Assembly: GCA_958453305.1 (NCBI GenBank)
Contig: CAUDXH010000027.1
Coordinates: 1 to 19,010 of the forward strand
Source: an uncultured Bacteroides sp.
GTDB lineage: Bacteria > Bacteroidota > Bacteroidia > Bacteroidales > Bacteroidaceae
Reading direction: 5' to 3'
DNA: 19,010 bases
The translations under genes and the position numbers were made by a program. The notes beneath the pieces were generated by a model that ran no database searches, was not told the DNA's origin, and worked only from the letters and a program-made list of their open reading frames with translations. Numbering within the stretch: position 1 is the stretch's first letter; the number at the start of each line of letters is the position of its first letter. Positions 1 through 6,620 of this stretch are shown here, in pieces.

Positions 1-129
1 ACACCCAAATATACACCCAATTATTGAGATAGCAAAAGACATTTAGAAACATTTACTTTTACTCTATATTGTAATTTACACTTGATTATCAGTCGTTTGC
101 AGTTTTATGATATTCTGTGAAAGTATAAG

Positions 130-151
130 TTCGAGAGCCTCCCTCTCCGCT
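130..151 (+). other. tRNA-Ser 3'-end-like fragment, possible attachment-site scar
   Basis: The stretch carries TTCGA followed by CCTCCCTCTCCGC, which resembles the T-loop and acceptor 3' half of a bacterial tRNA-Ser. The five bases upstream of TTCGA cannot pair with those after the loop, and no D or anticodon arm precedes it, so this is not a working tRNA. Short tRNA 3' ends are typical att cores left by tyrosine-recombinase elements. It sits at a degraded region edge, which fits, but the similarity is short and could be chance. Confidence 0.25.
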
Positions 152-152
152 G

Positions 153-193
153 AAAAGAGTGTAAATCAAAAAAATGATTTACACTCTTTTTTT
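153..193 (+). terminator. Strong hairpin terminator, 16-bp perfect stem
   Basis: A perfect 16-bp inverted repeat (arms 153-168 and 175-190) surrounds a 6-base A loop. The stem begins with AAAA and ends with a run of seven T, the form of an intrinsic terminator that would work in either direction. What it terminates on the plus strand lies outside the window or is the tRNA-like fragment just before it. On the minus strand it lies just past the end of the remnant ORF at 220-351. Confidence 0.6.
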
Positions 194-384
194 ATTCACT
201 CTTGCGGAGCTGTATAGATTTAGGGGCTCTGAAAAACTCGTTGCGGAACGAAATCAAGATTTTTAATTTTCAAGTAATCAAGTTCAGAAATAACGGCTTC
301 ATGGATAGCGTTTAGGGGGCAAGGTTTTGCATTTAATTTGAAGTCATATTTTTAGCAACATTAGAAAGCAAGCATTGTCTTTTT
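194..384. other. Gene-free stretch left of the GNAT pseudogene
   Basis: This AT-rich stretch contains no intact gene. A short minus-strand reading frame (220-351) is described separately. No promoter with a convincing -7 box was found ahead of the pseudogene start at 385, which fits its decayed state. Together with positions 1-130, which hold only the repeat ACACCCAA at 1-8 and 13-20, this makes the left edge of the window essentially non-coding. Confidence 0.5.
220..351 (-). pseudogene. Possible 3' remnant of an unrecognised gene
   Basis: Reading the minus strand, an open frame of 43 codons ends with a TAA at 220-222 and is closed upstream by another TAA at 352-354. It has no good start codon. 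The composition is protein-like (charged and hydrophobic residues alternate, and it ends DFVPQRVFQSP), and the strong hairpin at 153-193 lies just past its end as a terminator would. I do not recognise the family. It may be the tail of a lost transposase or accessory gene, or a chance open frame. Confidence 0.2.
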
Positions 385-837
385 ATGATGGAAATCCGAA
401 CCTATCAATTAGATGATCTAAAACAGATAGTACGGTTGTTTTATGAGACAGTTCATGCTGTAAATATAAAAGACGATACGGAACAGCAGGTAAATGCTTG
501 GACTGCAGGGTAGCTGATTTGGAAAAATGGAATCAAACGCTTCAGGAACATCTGATTTATGTGGCTGTAGAGGATAATCTGGTTATCGGTTTTGGGGATT
601 TGGATGAAACCGGATACTAGGATCGGTTGTTTGTTCATAAGGACTATCAGGGCAATGAGTGGCAACAGCCTTATGCAGTCATCTTGAGCGTGTGGCAGGT
701 GTAGAATGCATAACCATCTATGCTTCTGTACATCAAAGCTGTTTTTCGAGAAACAGAGATATAATGTTGTTAAAAAGCAAGAAGTGAAAAGAATAGGAGT
801 TCTTCTCCAGAATTATATCATGCAGAAGTTTCTGTGA
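385..837 (+). pseudogene. GNAT N-acetyltransferase pseudogene, multiply frameshifted
   Basis: Joining reading frames recovers a nearly complete GNAT acetyltransferase of about 150 residues. It starts MEIRTYQLDDLKQIVRLFYE (ATG at 385 or 388), continues with VADLEKWNQ, VAVEDNLVIGFGDLDETGY, DRLFVHKDYQG, then LERVAGVECITIYASV, and ends FFEKQRYNVV to NYIMQKFL with the stop at 835-837. These match the family's N-terminal strand, the VxGF core strand, the acetyl-CoA loop region (RLFVHKDYQGxG) and the FFEKQRY C-terminal segment. The lesions are single-base deletions near 510, 653 and 730, a TAG in place of a likely leucine codon at 618-620, and a TGA at 656-658 within the acetyl-CoA loop. No fragment could fold as an enzyme. 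The substrate is unknown. Confidence 0.85.
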
Positions 838-898
838 ATAGGGAGGAAATGATTAAATATATTGCTTTCCCGTCGGTAGGCGGTATTGAATTTTCTTG

Positions 899-906
899 TA
901 TCTTTG
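899..906 (+). promoter_or_regulatory. -7 promoter box ahead of the EamA transporter gene
   Basis: TATCTTTG matches the Bacteroidetes -7 consensus TAnnTTTG exactly and lies 27 bp before the ATG at 934. No good TTG was seen at the usual -33 distance. The box lies inside the longer open frame beginning at 886, so a transcript from here would start downstream of 886. This supports 934 as the real start codon. Confidence 0.55.
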
Positions 907-933
907 CGACCTGTTTTATGTAAAGTTAGCATT

Positions 934-1857
934 ATGAATAATTTAAAAGGTTTCGCCTTTGGTATTTTGACTTCCGCAACGTTTGGATTGATTCCCTTGT
1001 TTACGCTTCCTCTGATGGCGAAAGGGATGCAGTTTGATTCTATTTTGTTTTATCGTTTCCTGTTTGCTGCATTAGCTTTGATAGGGATGATGGCGGTCAA
1101 GAAAGAATCGTTTAAAGTAGAAAAGAGAGAGATACCCGTATTAATTCTGTTGGGCTTTTTTTATACAGCGTCTGCTATGTTCCTTTTCTGGGGATATAAC
1201 TTTATGTCGGCAGGAATTGCCACGACTTTACATTTTACCTATCCGGTTTTTGTAACACTGATAATGTTGCTGGTATTCCGCGAAAGAACCTCTTGGATTA
1301 CCTTGACTGCCATTGCTCTGGCCATACTGGGAGTGGCACGTCTCTCTATAGATGAAGGTGAAATACGATTAAGTGCATGGGGCGTTTTTATAGTTTTGCT
1401 TTCTGCATTGGGCTATGCACTTTATATATCTACTGTAAACAAGTCGAGAGTAAAGGAGATGACAGGTCGCAAACTGACATTTTATGTTTTTGTGGTCAGC
1501 ACCATTTTGTTCGCCATTAAGGCAAGTACGAATGAAGGAATACAGGCGATTCCAGATTGGGCTTCTTTGGCTAATCTGATGTTGCTGGCAGTGGTGCCTA
1601 CGGTTATATCCAATATCACCCTTGTACTTGCGGTTCATCATATTGGCGGTACGCTTACTTCTGTTTTGGGAGCAGTAGAACCTATTACTGCCGTATGTGT
1701 GGGTGTATGTGTGTTTAATGAGCCCTTTACCCCTAATTTAGCTGCAGGAATATTACTTATTATTATTGCCGTCACATTGATTATTCTTTCCAAATCAATC
1801 CAAGATGCTTTGAAGAAAGTATATCGAAAAGTTGCTCATGTATCTGTGCGGAGGTAA
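934..1857 (+). CDS. EamA/DMT-family drug/metabolite transporter
   Basis: A 307-residue inner-membrane protein of the drug/metabolite transporter superfamily. It has about ten hydrophobic helices in two repeated EamA halves: the first begins FAFGILTSATFGLIPLF, the second WGVFIVLLSALGYALYIS. The conserved helix end GAVEPITAVCVGV-FNEPF near residues 245-265 is typical of the family. Length fits the usual 290-320. The start is ATG at 934 and not 886, because the -7 box at 899-906 lies between them and the extra 16 residues do not resemble the family. Members export or import small metabolites such as amino acids; the substrate cannot be read from sequence. It stands alone, with a pseudogene upstream and a separate promoter downstream. 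Confidence 0.88.
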   Translation: MNNLKGFAFGILTSATFGLIPLFTLPLMAKGMQFDSILFYRFLFAALALIGMMAVKKESFKVEKREIPVLILLGFFYTASAMFLFWGYNFMSAGIATTLHFTYPVFVTLIMLLVFRERTSWITLTAIALAILGVARLSIDEGEIRLSAWGVFIVLLSALGYALYISTVNKSRVKEMTGRKLTFYVFVVSTILFAIKASTNEGIQAIPDWASLANLMLLAVVPTVISNITLVLAVHHIGGTLTSVLGAVEPITAVCVGVCVFNEPFTPNLAAGILLIIIAVTLIILSKSIQDALKKVYRKVAHVSVRR

Positions 1858-1886
1858 GTATATCAGGTTAAACCGTGACAGGCAGT

Positions 1887-1928
1887 GAGCAACAAATCAG
1901 TATTTTGTTCTCGTTATTTAAAAATAAC
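1887..1928 (+). terminator. Two small hairpins after the EamA gene
   Basis: A 9-bp stem with one bulged C (arms 1887-1896 and 1904-1912) is followed directly by a 7-bp perfect stem GTTATTT-AA-AAATAAC (1913-1928). They lie 30-70 bp after the stop of the EamA gene and before the next promoter, the position expected of a terminator. Neither has a long T run, so termination is uncertain. Confidence 0.35.
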
Positions 1929-1938
1929 AGATATCAGA

Positions 1939-1969
1939 TTTGATATTTGAGGGTAAATCTTTACCTTTG
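1939..1969 (+). promoter_or_regulatory. Sigma-ABfr-type promoter of the small protein/clostripain unit
   Basis: TTTG at 1939-1942, a 19-bp spacer and TACCTTTG at 1962-1969 match the Bacteroidetes primary promoter in both boxes and in spacing. Transcription would begin around 1976, giving a very short leader before the ATG at 1991. A palindrome GGTAAA-TC-TTTACC (1952-1965) overlaps the spacer and -7 box and could be an operator. Confidence 0.75.
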
Positions 1970-1990
1970 CCTTCATAAAATTAGTGAGTT

Positions 1991-2395
1991 ATGCGATACA
2001 CAAAGTTTTTTTGCTTCTTGTTGATGGCAACAATAGCTGTTTCCGTATGCGGAAAGCAGCCGAAAGATAAAAACAAGTATGGAGTTTATTTGGCAGGGGT
2101 TTCAGCCTCGTTTGCCGATTCGCTTGTGTTCTTTACCGATATTCAATATTTAGACAGTGCGGCAGTTGATGATAAAGGTTTTCTGGTCAGCCGTTCGTCA
2201 TACAGTTTTCAGTTGAAAGATTATTTGGAACAGAAACAGGGAGAGAAAAACCGTACTTGCTTTATGTTCTTCAACCGCAAGAAAGGAAAGCTGGAAAAGG
2301 AAATTCAGAAGTTGAAAGAAAAATATGCCAAAGGAAAAACTTTGGTAATCCGTAGCGTGGATGCCGATTTCAAATTTGAAAAACCTGAATATTGA
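1991..2395 (+). CDS. Small exported protein of unknown function, co-transcribed with a C11 protease
   Basis: A 134-residue protein I do not recognise. Residues 1-20 form a signal peptide: MRYTKFF, then a hydrophobic core ending AVSVC. The Cys20 context (SVC) is not a canonical lipobox, so lipidation is uncertain. The mature part begins with the lysine-rich KQPKDKNK, runs through YGVYLAGVSASFADSLVFF and ends in a highly charged segment (about residues 96-116, KGKLEKEIQKLKEKYAKGK) likely to be helical. No catalytic motif is visible. The stop is five bases before the ATG of the protease gene, and both share the promoter at 1939-1969, so they are almost certainly one transcript. A chaperone, inhibitor or anchoring role for the protease is conceivable but is inference. 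Confidence 0.72.
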   Translation: MRYTKFFCFLLMATIAVSVCGKQPKDKNKYGVYLAGVSASFADSLVFFTDIQYLDSAAVDDKGFLVSRSSYSFQLKDYLEQKQGEKNRTCFMFFNRKKGKLEKEIQKLKEKYAKGKTLVIRSVDADFKFEKPEY

Positions 2396-2400
2396 TTCCG

Positions 2401-3612
2401 ATGAGGCGGATAATTGGTTTTTTAATTTGTACGTTGCTGTTTGTATCCTGCTCTAATGAAATTCCCGAGAAGAGAATTATAGAGCGTGGCGGACGTACGG
2501 TTTTGGCTTATCTGGTAGCCAATAATGCCAGTGGTGATTTAGGGACCTATCTGAAAGAGAATGTGGAAGATATGTATGAAGCATTGGCTTCATCGAAGGA
2601 CTCCTGCACTTTGCTGGTTTATTATCGGCCGGCTGTATCCGACAGAACGGTACCGAATCCTTTGCTTCTGGAATTTCTCTGTGATGGACAAGGACGCATC
2701 AACGGTCAGACTGCCCTGCTGGGACGTGAAGCCGATTTTGAACATATTTTGGAACAGGCACACTGCATTAAAGAATATCGGGAGCCTACCCATTCGGCTG
2801 TGAATCCGCAGACCATGAAGCGGATTTTCAGAGATATGCAGGAGGTTGTTCCTTCGGATAGCTATGGATTGATTTTAGGTTCGCATGCCTCAGGCTGGTT
2901 GCCAGGTACGCCCGTAGAACCCAGGGCATTTGGTGATGATGCCGGCTTTAATATAGATATTCCCCAATTAGCAGATGTGCTTAGCAGTGTGTTTCCGAGC
3001 AAGTTGGACTTTATTCTCTTCGATGCTTGCATGATGGGCACGGCAGAGGTGTGTTATGAACTGAAAGATGTGACTCGCTATTGTGTGGCTTCAGTGATGG
3101 AAACTCCGGCTTATGGTTTTCCTTATGATGATATTTTGTTGGAACTTTATAAACCGCAAGTCGATTTCCGCTTGGTTTGCAGTCAGTTTATATCTTTTAA
3201 TGAATCGGAGAATGCCTGGGGTACTTGTGCGGCTTTCGATTGCAGTCAGATAGAAGAACTGGCTTTGGCTGTGAAGACCGAGCTGGCTCAGAGTACTGTG
3301 CAATGGACCGACTTTGACTATACTTCTGTGCAGCAATATGGATTGGGGTCTTTTCAGTATTTCTCCTTCGATGTAGCCGACTTCTTCCGGGAACTGCACG
3401 GAGGAGTGGAATCGCCTCTCATCGAGGCAGCGCTTCAGCAGGTGGTCGTTGCGAAAGATTGTTTATCGGATAGTAAATATTATCCGGTTGATGAAACCCG
3501 TTTCTGCGGTATCGGTATGTATTATCCGAAATTGGAGAAATCATGGAATCCTTATTATAAGGCATCCATATCCTGGTATCAGGCGGTGGGATGGGAGCAA
3601 GTGATAAATTAA
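2401..3612 (+). CDS. Clostripain (peptidase family C11) lipoprotein
   Basis: A 403-residue cysteine protease of family C11 (clan CD). Residues 1-17 are a lipoprotein signal peptide ending FVSC, with Cys17 the predicted lipidated residue, so the enzyme should be membrane anchored outside the cytoplasm. The catalytic dyad is His162 in LILGSHASGW and Cys210 in DFILFDACMMG, both in the classical clan CD strand-end contexts. The family cuts after arginine or lysine and often self-activates; fragipain, which processes Bacteroides fragilis toxin, is a relative. An in-frame TTG at 2392 overlaps the upstream stop. ATG 2401 is preferred because it places the signal peptide at the N terminus. It follows the small exported protein by five bases. 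Substrate unknown. Confidence 0.88.
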   Translation: MRRIIGFLICTLLFVSCSNEIPEKRIIERGGRTVLAYLVANNASGDLGTYLKENVEDMYEALASSKDSCTLLVYYRPAVSDRTVPNPLLLEFLCDGQGRINGQTALLGREADFEHILEQAHCIKEYREPTHSAVNPQTMKRIFRDMQEVVPSDSYGLILGSHASGWLPGTPVEPRAFGDDAGFNIDIPQLADVLSSVFPSKLDFILFDACMMGTAEVCYELKDVTRYCVASVMETPAYGFPYDDILLELYKPQVDFRLVCSQFISFNESENAWGTCAAFDCSQIEELALAVKTELAQSTVQWTDFDYTSVQQYGLGSFQYFSFDVADFFRELHGGVESPLIEAALQQVVVAKDCLSDSKYYPVDETRFCGIGMYYPKLEKSWNPYYKASISWYQAVGWEQVIN

Positions 3613-3615
3613 GGA

Positions 3616-3644
3616 TTGATTTTATCAGATGAATAACTACTTTG
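3616..3644 (+). promoter_or_regulatory. Possible promoter for mntH
   Basis: TTG at 3616-3618, a 19-bp spacer and TACTTTG at 3638-3644 resemble the Bacteroidetes promoter, although the -7 box is one base short of TAnnTTTG. It lies in the 88-bp gap after the protease gene. The left arm of an inverted repeat that reaches the mntH start codon overlaps the -7 box. Confidence 0.35.
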
Positions 3645-3702
3645 GGTACGTAAGTGGATTTATGTGATTTTTTATTGAACGTTTTTAAGAAAAAGTAGTT
3701 AT
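3633..3702 (+). repeat. 11-bp inverted repeat reaching into the mntH start codon
   Basis: ATAACTACTTT at 3633-3643 is exactly complementary to AAAGTAGTTAT at 3692-3702, and the right arm includes the first two bases of the mntH ATG. The arms are separated by 48 bases. If both are transcribed, the stem would hide the ribosome entry site. If the start of transcription lies downstream of 3643, they could instead be two DNA-level protein sites. Confidence 0.55.
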
Positions 3703-4954
3703 GTGGAATTTATTCAAAGAACTTAAGCGGAAAGACCACCAGCGCTATTTAGGTGGTCTGGATATCTTTAAATATATCGGTCCGGGGCTGTTGGTTACGG
3801 TAGGCTTTATTGATCCAGGTAACTGGGCTTCCAACTTTGCAGCCGGTTCTGACTTCGGCTATACTTTACTGTGGGTAGTTACGCTTTCCACGGTCATGCT
3901 CATAGTGTTGCAGCATAATGTAGCTCATCTGGGAATCGTAACCGGATTATGTTTGAGTGAGGCTGCCACCCGCTATACGCCGAAATGGGTTTCCCGTCCT
4001 GTATTAGGAAGCGCTGTCTTAGCTTCCATTTCAACCTCATTGGCAGAGATATTGGGAGGAGCCATAGCGTTGGAAATGCTTTTCGATATTCCAATTATTC
4101 TTGGGGCGATATTAACCACTTTATTGGTGATTATCATGCTTTTCACCAATTCATATAAGCGTATTGAGCGTGCCATTATTACTTTTGTTTCAGTTATCGG
4201 TCTTTCTTTTCTTTATGAACTTTTTCTGGTAGAGATTGACTGGGGATTAGCTGCACATTCTTGGGTAACCCCATCTATTCCAGAGGGAAGTATGCTTATC
4301 ATCATGAGTGTATTGGGGGCAGTTGTTATGCCTCATAATTTGTTTCTCCATTCAGAAGTAGTACAAAGCCGTGAATACAATAAAGGCGATGAATCCTCCA
4401 TACGCAAGCTGCTTAAATATGAATTTTACGATACGCTGTTTTCTATGGGAGTGGGATGGGCCATCAACAGTGCGATGATTTTGCTGGCAGCTTCGACCTT
4501 TTTTGTAAACCACACTCCTGTAGAAGAACTTCAGCAGGCAAAATCTTTGCTCGATCCTTTATTGGGAAGTCAGGCCGGAACCATCTTTGCACTGGCGTTG
4601 CTTATGGCGGGCATCTCTTCTACTGTAACCAGCGGGATGGCTGCCGGGTCTATCTTTGCCGGGATTTTCGGAGAGTCGTATCACATTAAGGATATTCATT
4701 CAAGAGTGGGTGTACTCTTGTCTTTGGGCGTAGCATTGATACTTATCCTGTTTATCAGTAATCCGTTTCAAGGATTGATAATCTCGCAAATGATATTGAG
4801 TATACAGTTGCCTTTTACTGTTTTCTTGCAGGTAGGTTTGACTTCATCCACTAAAGTGATGGGAAAATATGCAAATTCTCGTTGGAGTTCTTTTGTACTT
4901 TACGTTATTGCTGCCATTGTATCGGTACTGAACATTATGTTATTGTTTAGCTGA
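3701..4954 (+). CDS. mntH: Nramp-family divalent metal (Mn2+/Fe2+) transporter
   Basis: A 417-residue inner-membrane protein of the Nramp/SLC11 family, which couples proton entry to uptake of Mn2+ and Fe2+. The two metal-binding signatures are intact: D38-P39-G40-N41 in the first helix (GFIDPGNWAS) and M210-P211-H212-N213 in the sixth (VVMPHNLFLHS). The methionine of MPHN selects for transition metals over Ca2+ and Mg2+ in the family. About eleven hydrophobic helices and the length fit bacterial MntH. It has its own gap upstream with a possible promoter and an inverted repeat over the start codon, suggesting independent control. The downstream HAD gene follows after 98 bp with no clear terminator between them. 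Confidence 0.93.
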   Translation: MWNLFKELKRKDHQRYLGGLDIFKYIGPGLLVTVGFIDPGNWASNFAAGSDFGYTLLWVVTLSTVMLIVLQHNVAHLGIVTGLCLSEAATRYTPKWVSRPVLGSAVLASISTSLAEILGGAIALEMLFDIPIILGAILTTLLVIIMLFTNSYKRIERAIITFVSVIGLSFLYELFLVEIDWGLAAHSWVTPSIPEGSMLIIMSVLGAVVMPHNLFLHSEVVQSREYNKGDESSIRKLLKYEFYDTLFSMGVGWAINSAMILLAASTFFVNHTPVEELQQAKSLLDPLLGSQAGTIFALALLMAGISSTVTSGMAAGSIFAGIFGESYHIKDIHSRVGVLLSLGVALILILFISNPFQGLIISQMILSIQLPFTVFLQVGLTSSTKVMGKYANSRWSSFVLYVIAAIVSVLNIMLLFS

Positions 4955-5052
4955 TGAGTCAATCTGTTATTTCTCTGTCATTTTTAACCCTGAAAATTAG
5001 GATGGAAAGAGAATAGTATGGAACTTTGCATAATCAATTAATTGAGAATAGA

Positions 5053-5715
5053 ATGAATACAACGAAAACTATAGCAGCTCTTTTTGATTTTGATGGAGTT
5101 GTGATGGATACCGAAGCGCAGTATAGCATTTTCTGGAATAACGTAGGGAAGAACTATTTTCCGGAATATGAAGAGTTCGGTCGTATGATTAAAGGGCAGA
5201 CCTTGACTCAGATTTACGGGAAGTATTTCCAGGGAATGGAAAAAGAGCAGGCTCAGATAACGGAGGCTTTAAACCGTTTTGAAAACGAGATGACTTATGA
5301 GTATGTTCCCGGAGTGGTTCGTTTTATGCATGAACTGCGTGAAAAAAATGTGAAGATTGCCATTGTAACCAGTTCGAATGAAAAGAAGATGGCAAATGTG
5401 CATGCGGCTCATCCGGAGTTGCAAGCGATGGTCGATCGGATTTTGACAGCCGAGATGTTTGCTCATTCCAAGCCGGCTCCCGACTGTTTCCTGTTGGGGG
5501 CAGAAGTGTTTGGCACCCACCCGGAAAACTGTGTGGTATTTGAAGATTCTTTCCACGGTCTGCAAGCAGGTAATGCGGCAGGAATGACAGTTGTAGGGTT
5601 ATCGACCACGAATCCGGAAGATGCGATTCGCGACAAATGCGTTCGGGTGATTCCTGATTTTGAGTCATTTTCGTATGCCGATATGATGGAGTTGCTTTTG
5701 GTTAAAGGAATGTAG
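5053..5715 (+). CDS. HAD-superfamily hydrolase, beta-phosphoglucomutase-like
   Basis: A 220-residue cytoplasmic enzyme of HAD subfamily I. All four motifs are present: FDFDGVV with nucleophile Asp12 and acid/base Asp14; IVTSSN with Ser107; the lysine of HSKPAPD (Lys140); and VVFEDSFHG with Glu164 and Asp165 for Mg2+. The cap domain lies between residues 20 and 90. The sequence is closest in style to the beta-phosphoglucomutase and sugar-phosphate phosphatase group (DFDGVVMDTE, KPAPDCFLLGAE), so it is a phosphatase or phosphomutase of a sugar phosphate; the substrate cannot be fixed. The ATG at 5053 was chosen over the TTG at 5026 because it places the first motif at the usual distance from the N terminus. 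Confidence 0.85.
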   Translation: MNTTKTIAALFDFDGVVMDTEAQYSIFWNNVGKNYFPEYEEFGRMIKGQTLTQIYGKYFQGMEKEQAQITEALNRFENEMTYEYVPGVVRFMHELREKNVKIAIVTSSNEKKMANVHAAHPELQAMVDRILTAEMFAHSKPAPDCFLLGAEVFGTHPENCVVFEDSFHGLQAGNAAGMTVVGLSTTNPEDAIRDKCVRVIPDFESFSYADMMELLLVKGM

Positions 5716-5718
5716 CAG

Positions 5719-5750
5719 TTTGCTAAACTCATGTAAATCGACTAATTTTA
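5719..5750 (+). promoter_or_regulatory. Probable promoter of the panB-ettA unit
   Basis: TTTG at 5719-5722, a 20-bp spacer and TAATTTTA at 5743-5750 match the Bacteroidetes promoter except for the last base of the -7 box. It lies in the 64-bp gap between the HAD gene and panB and would give a leader of about 20 bases. Confidence 0.45.
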
Positions 5751-5779
5751 CCAAGTTTTTAATAAATCAGAATAAAATT

Positions 5780-6601
5780 ATGGCAGGATATTTAACGGGC
5801 GATGCCCGTAAGGTGACTACTCACCGTTTGATAGAAATGAAGCAGCGTGGAGAAAAAATATCGATGTTGACTTCTTATGATTATACGATGGCACAAATCG
5901 TTGATGGAGCCGGAGTAGATATTATATTGGTAGGCGACTCAGCTTCAAATGTCATGGCTGGTAATGTTACTACGCTTCCGATTACGGTTGATCAGATGAT
6001 TTATCACGGTAAATCGGTGATGCGTGGTGTAAAGCGTGCATTGGTCGTTGTAGACATGCCTTTTGGTTCTTACCAGGCCGATCCTTTCGACGGAGTCCGT
6101 AACGCCATCCGTATGATGAAAGAAACAGGAGCCGATGCGTTAAAGCTGGAAGGTGGGGAAGAGGTGATTGATGTAATCCGCCGCATTATAGGCGCAGGAA
6201 TGCCGGTAATGGGACATTTAGGACTCATGCCTCAGTCTATTAATAAATATGGTACTTATGCGGTGCGTGCTAAAGAAGATGCAGAGGCGGAAAAACTGAT
6301 TCGTGATGCTCATTTGCTGGAAGAAGCTGGTTGCTTTGCTTTGGTGCTTGAAAAGATTCCGGCAGCCTTGGCTGAACGAGTTTCTCGCGAAGTAAATATT
6401 CCGGTTATTGGAATCGGTGCTGGTGGAGCTGTTGACGGGCAGGTATTGGTGGTTACCGATATGTTGGGTATGACGCAGGGCTTCAGTCCTAAGTTTTTGC
6501 GCCGTTATGCAGACCTTCACAGTGTGATGACCGACGCGATTGGTAATTACGTTACCGATGTGAAGTCGGGCGATTTTCCTAATGAAACAGAACAGTACTA
6601 A
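5780..6601 (+). CDS. panB: 3-methyl-2-oxobutanoate hydroxymethyltransferase (ketopantoate synthase)
   Basis: A 273-residue TIM-barrel enzyme that transfers a hydroxymethyl group from 5,10-methylene-tetrahydrofolate to 2-oxoisovalerate, the first committed step of pantothenate and CoA synthesis. Family motifs are intact: SMLTSYDYTMAQIVDGAGVD; VGDSASNVMAG with Mg2+ ligand Asp53; VVDMPFGSY with Asp92; LKLEGG with Lys122 and Glu124; GHLGLMPQS; and VLEKIP with catalytic Glu191. Length is close to Escherichia coli PanB (264). ATG 5780 was chosen over TTG 5720, which would add 20 unrelated residues. The stop is 19 bases before the ettA start, so the two genes are probably co-transcribed. panC, panD and panE are not in the window. 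Confidence 0.96.
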   Translation: MAGYLTGDARKVTTHRLIEMKQRGEKISMLTSYDYTMAQIVDGAGVDIILVGDSASNVMAGNVTTLPITVDQMIYHGKSVMRGVKRALVVVDMPFGSYQADPFDGVRNAIRMMKETGADALKLEGGEEVIDVIRRIIGAGMPVMGHLGLMPQSINKYGTYAVRAKEDAEAEKLIRDAHLLEEAGCFALVLEKIPAALAERVSREVNIPVIGIGAGGAVDGQVLVVTDMLGMTQGFSPKFLRRYADLHSVMTDAIGNYVTDVKSGDFPNETEQY

Positions 6602-6620
6602 ACTCAAAAACTTAAAAGAT

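Noticed and set aside
453..665. Minus-strand 70-codon frame inside the GNAT remnant
   Set aside because: The plus strand carries the recognisable acetyltransferase sequence, so this frame is its antisense shadow.
886..933. Longer N terminus for the EamA transporter
   Set aside because: The extra 16 codons span an exact -7 promoter box and do not resemble the family N terminus.
6582..6620. Upstream in-frame start for ettA overlapping the end of panB
   Set aside because: The 13 added residues are lysine- and asparagine-rich and unlike EttA N termini; the ATG at 6621 begins at the normal family position.
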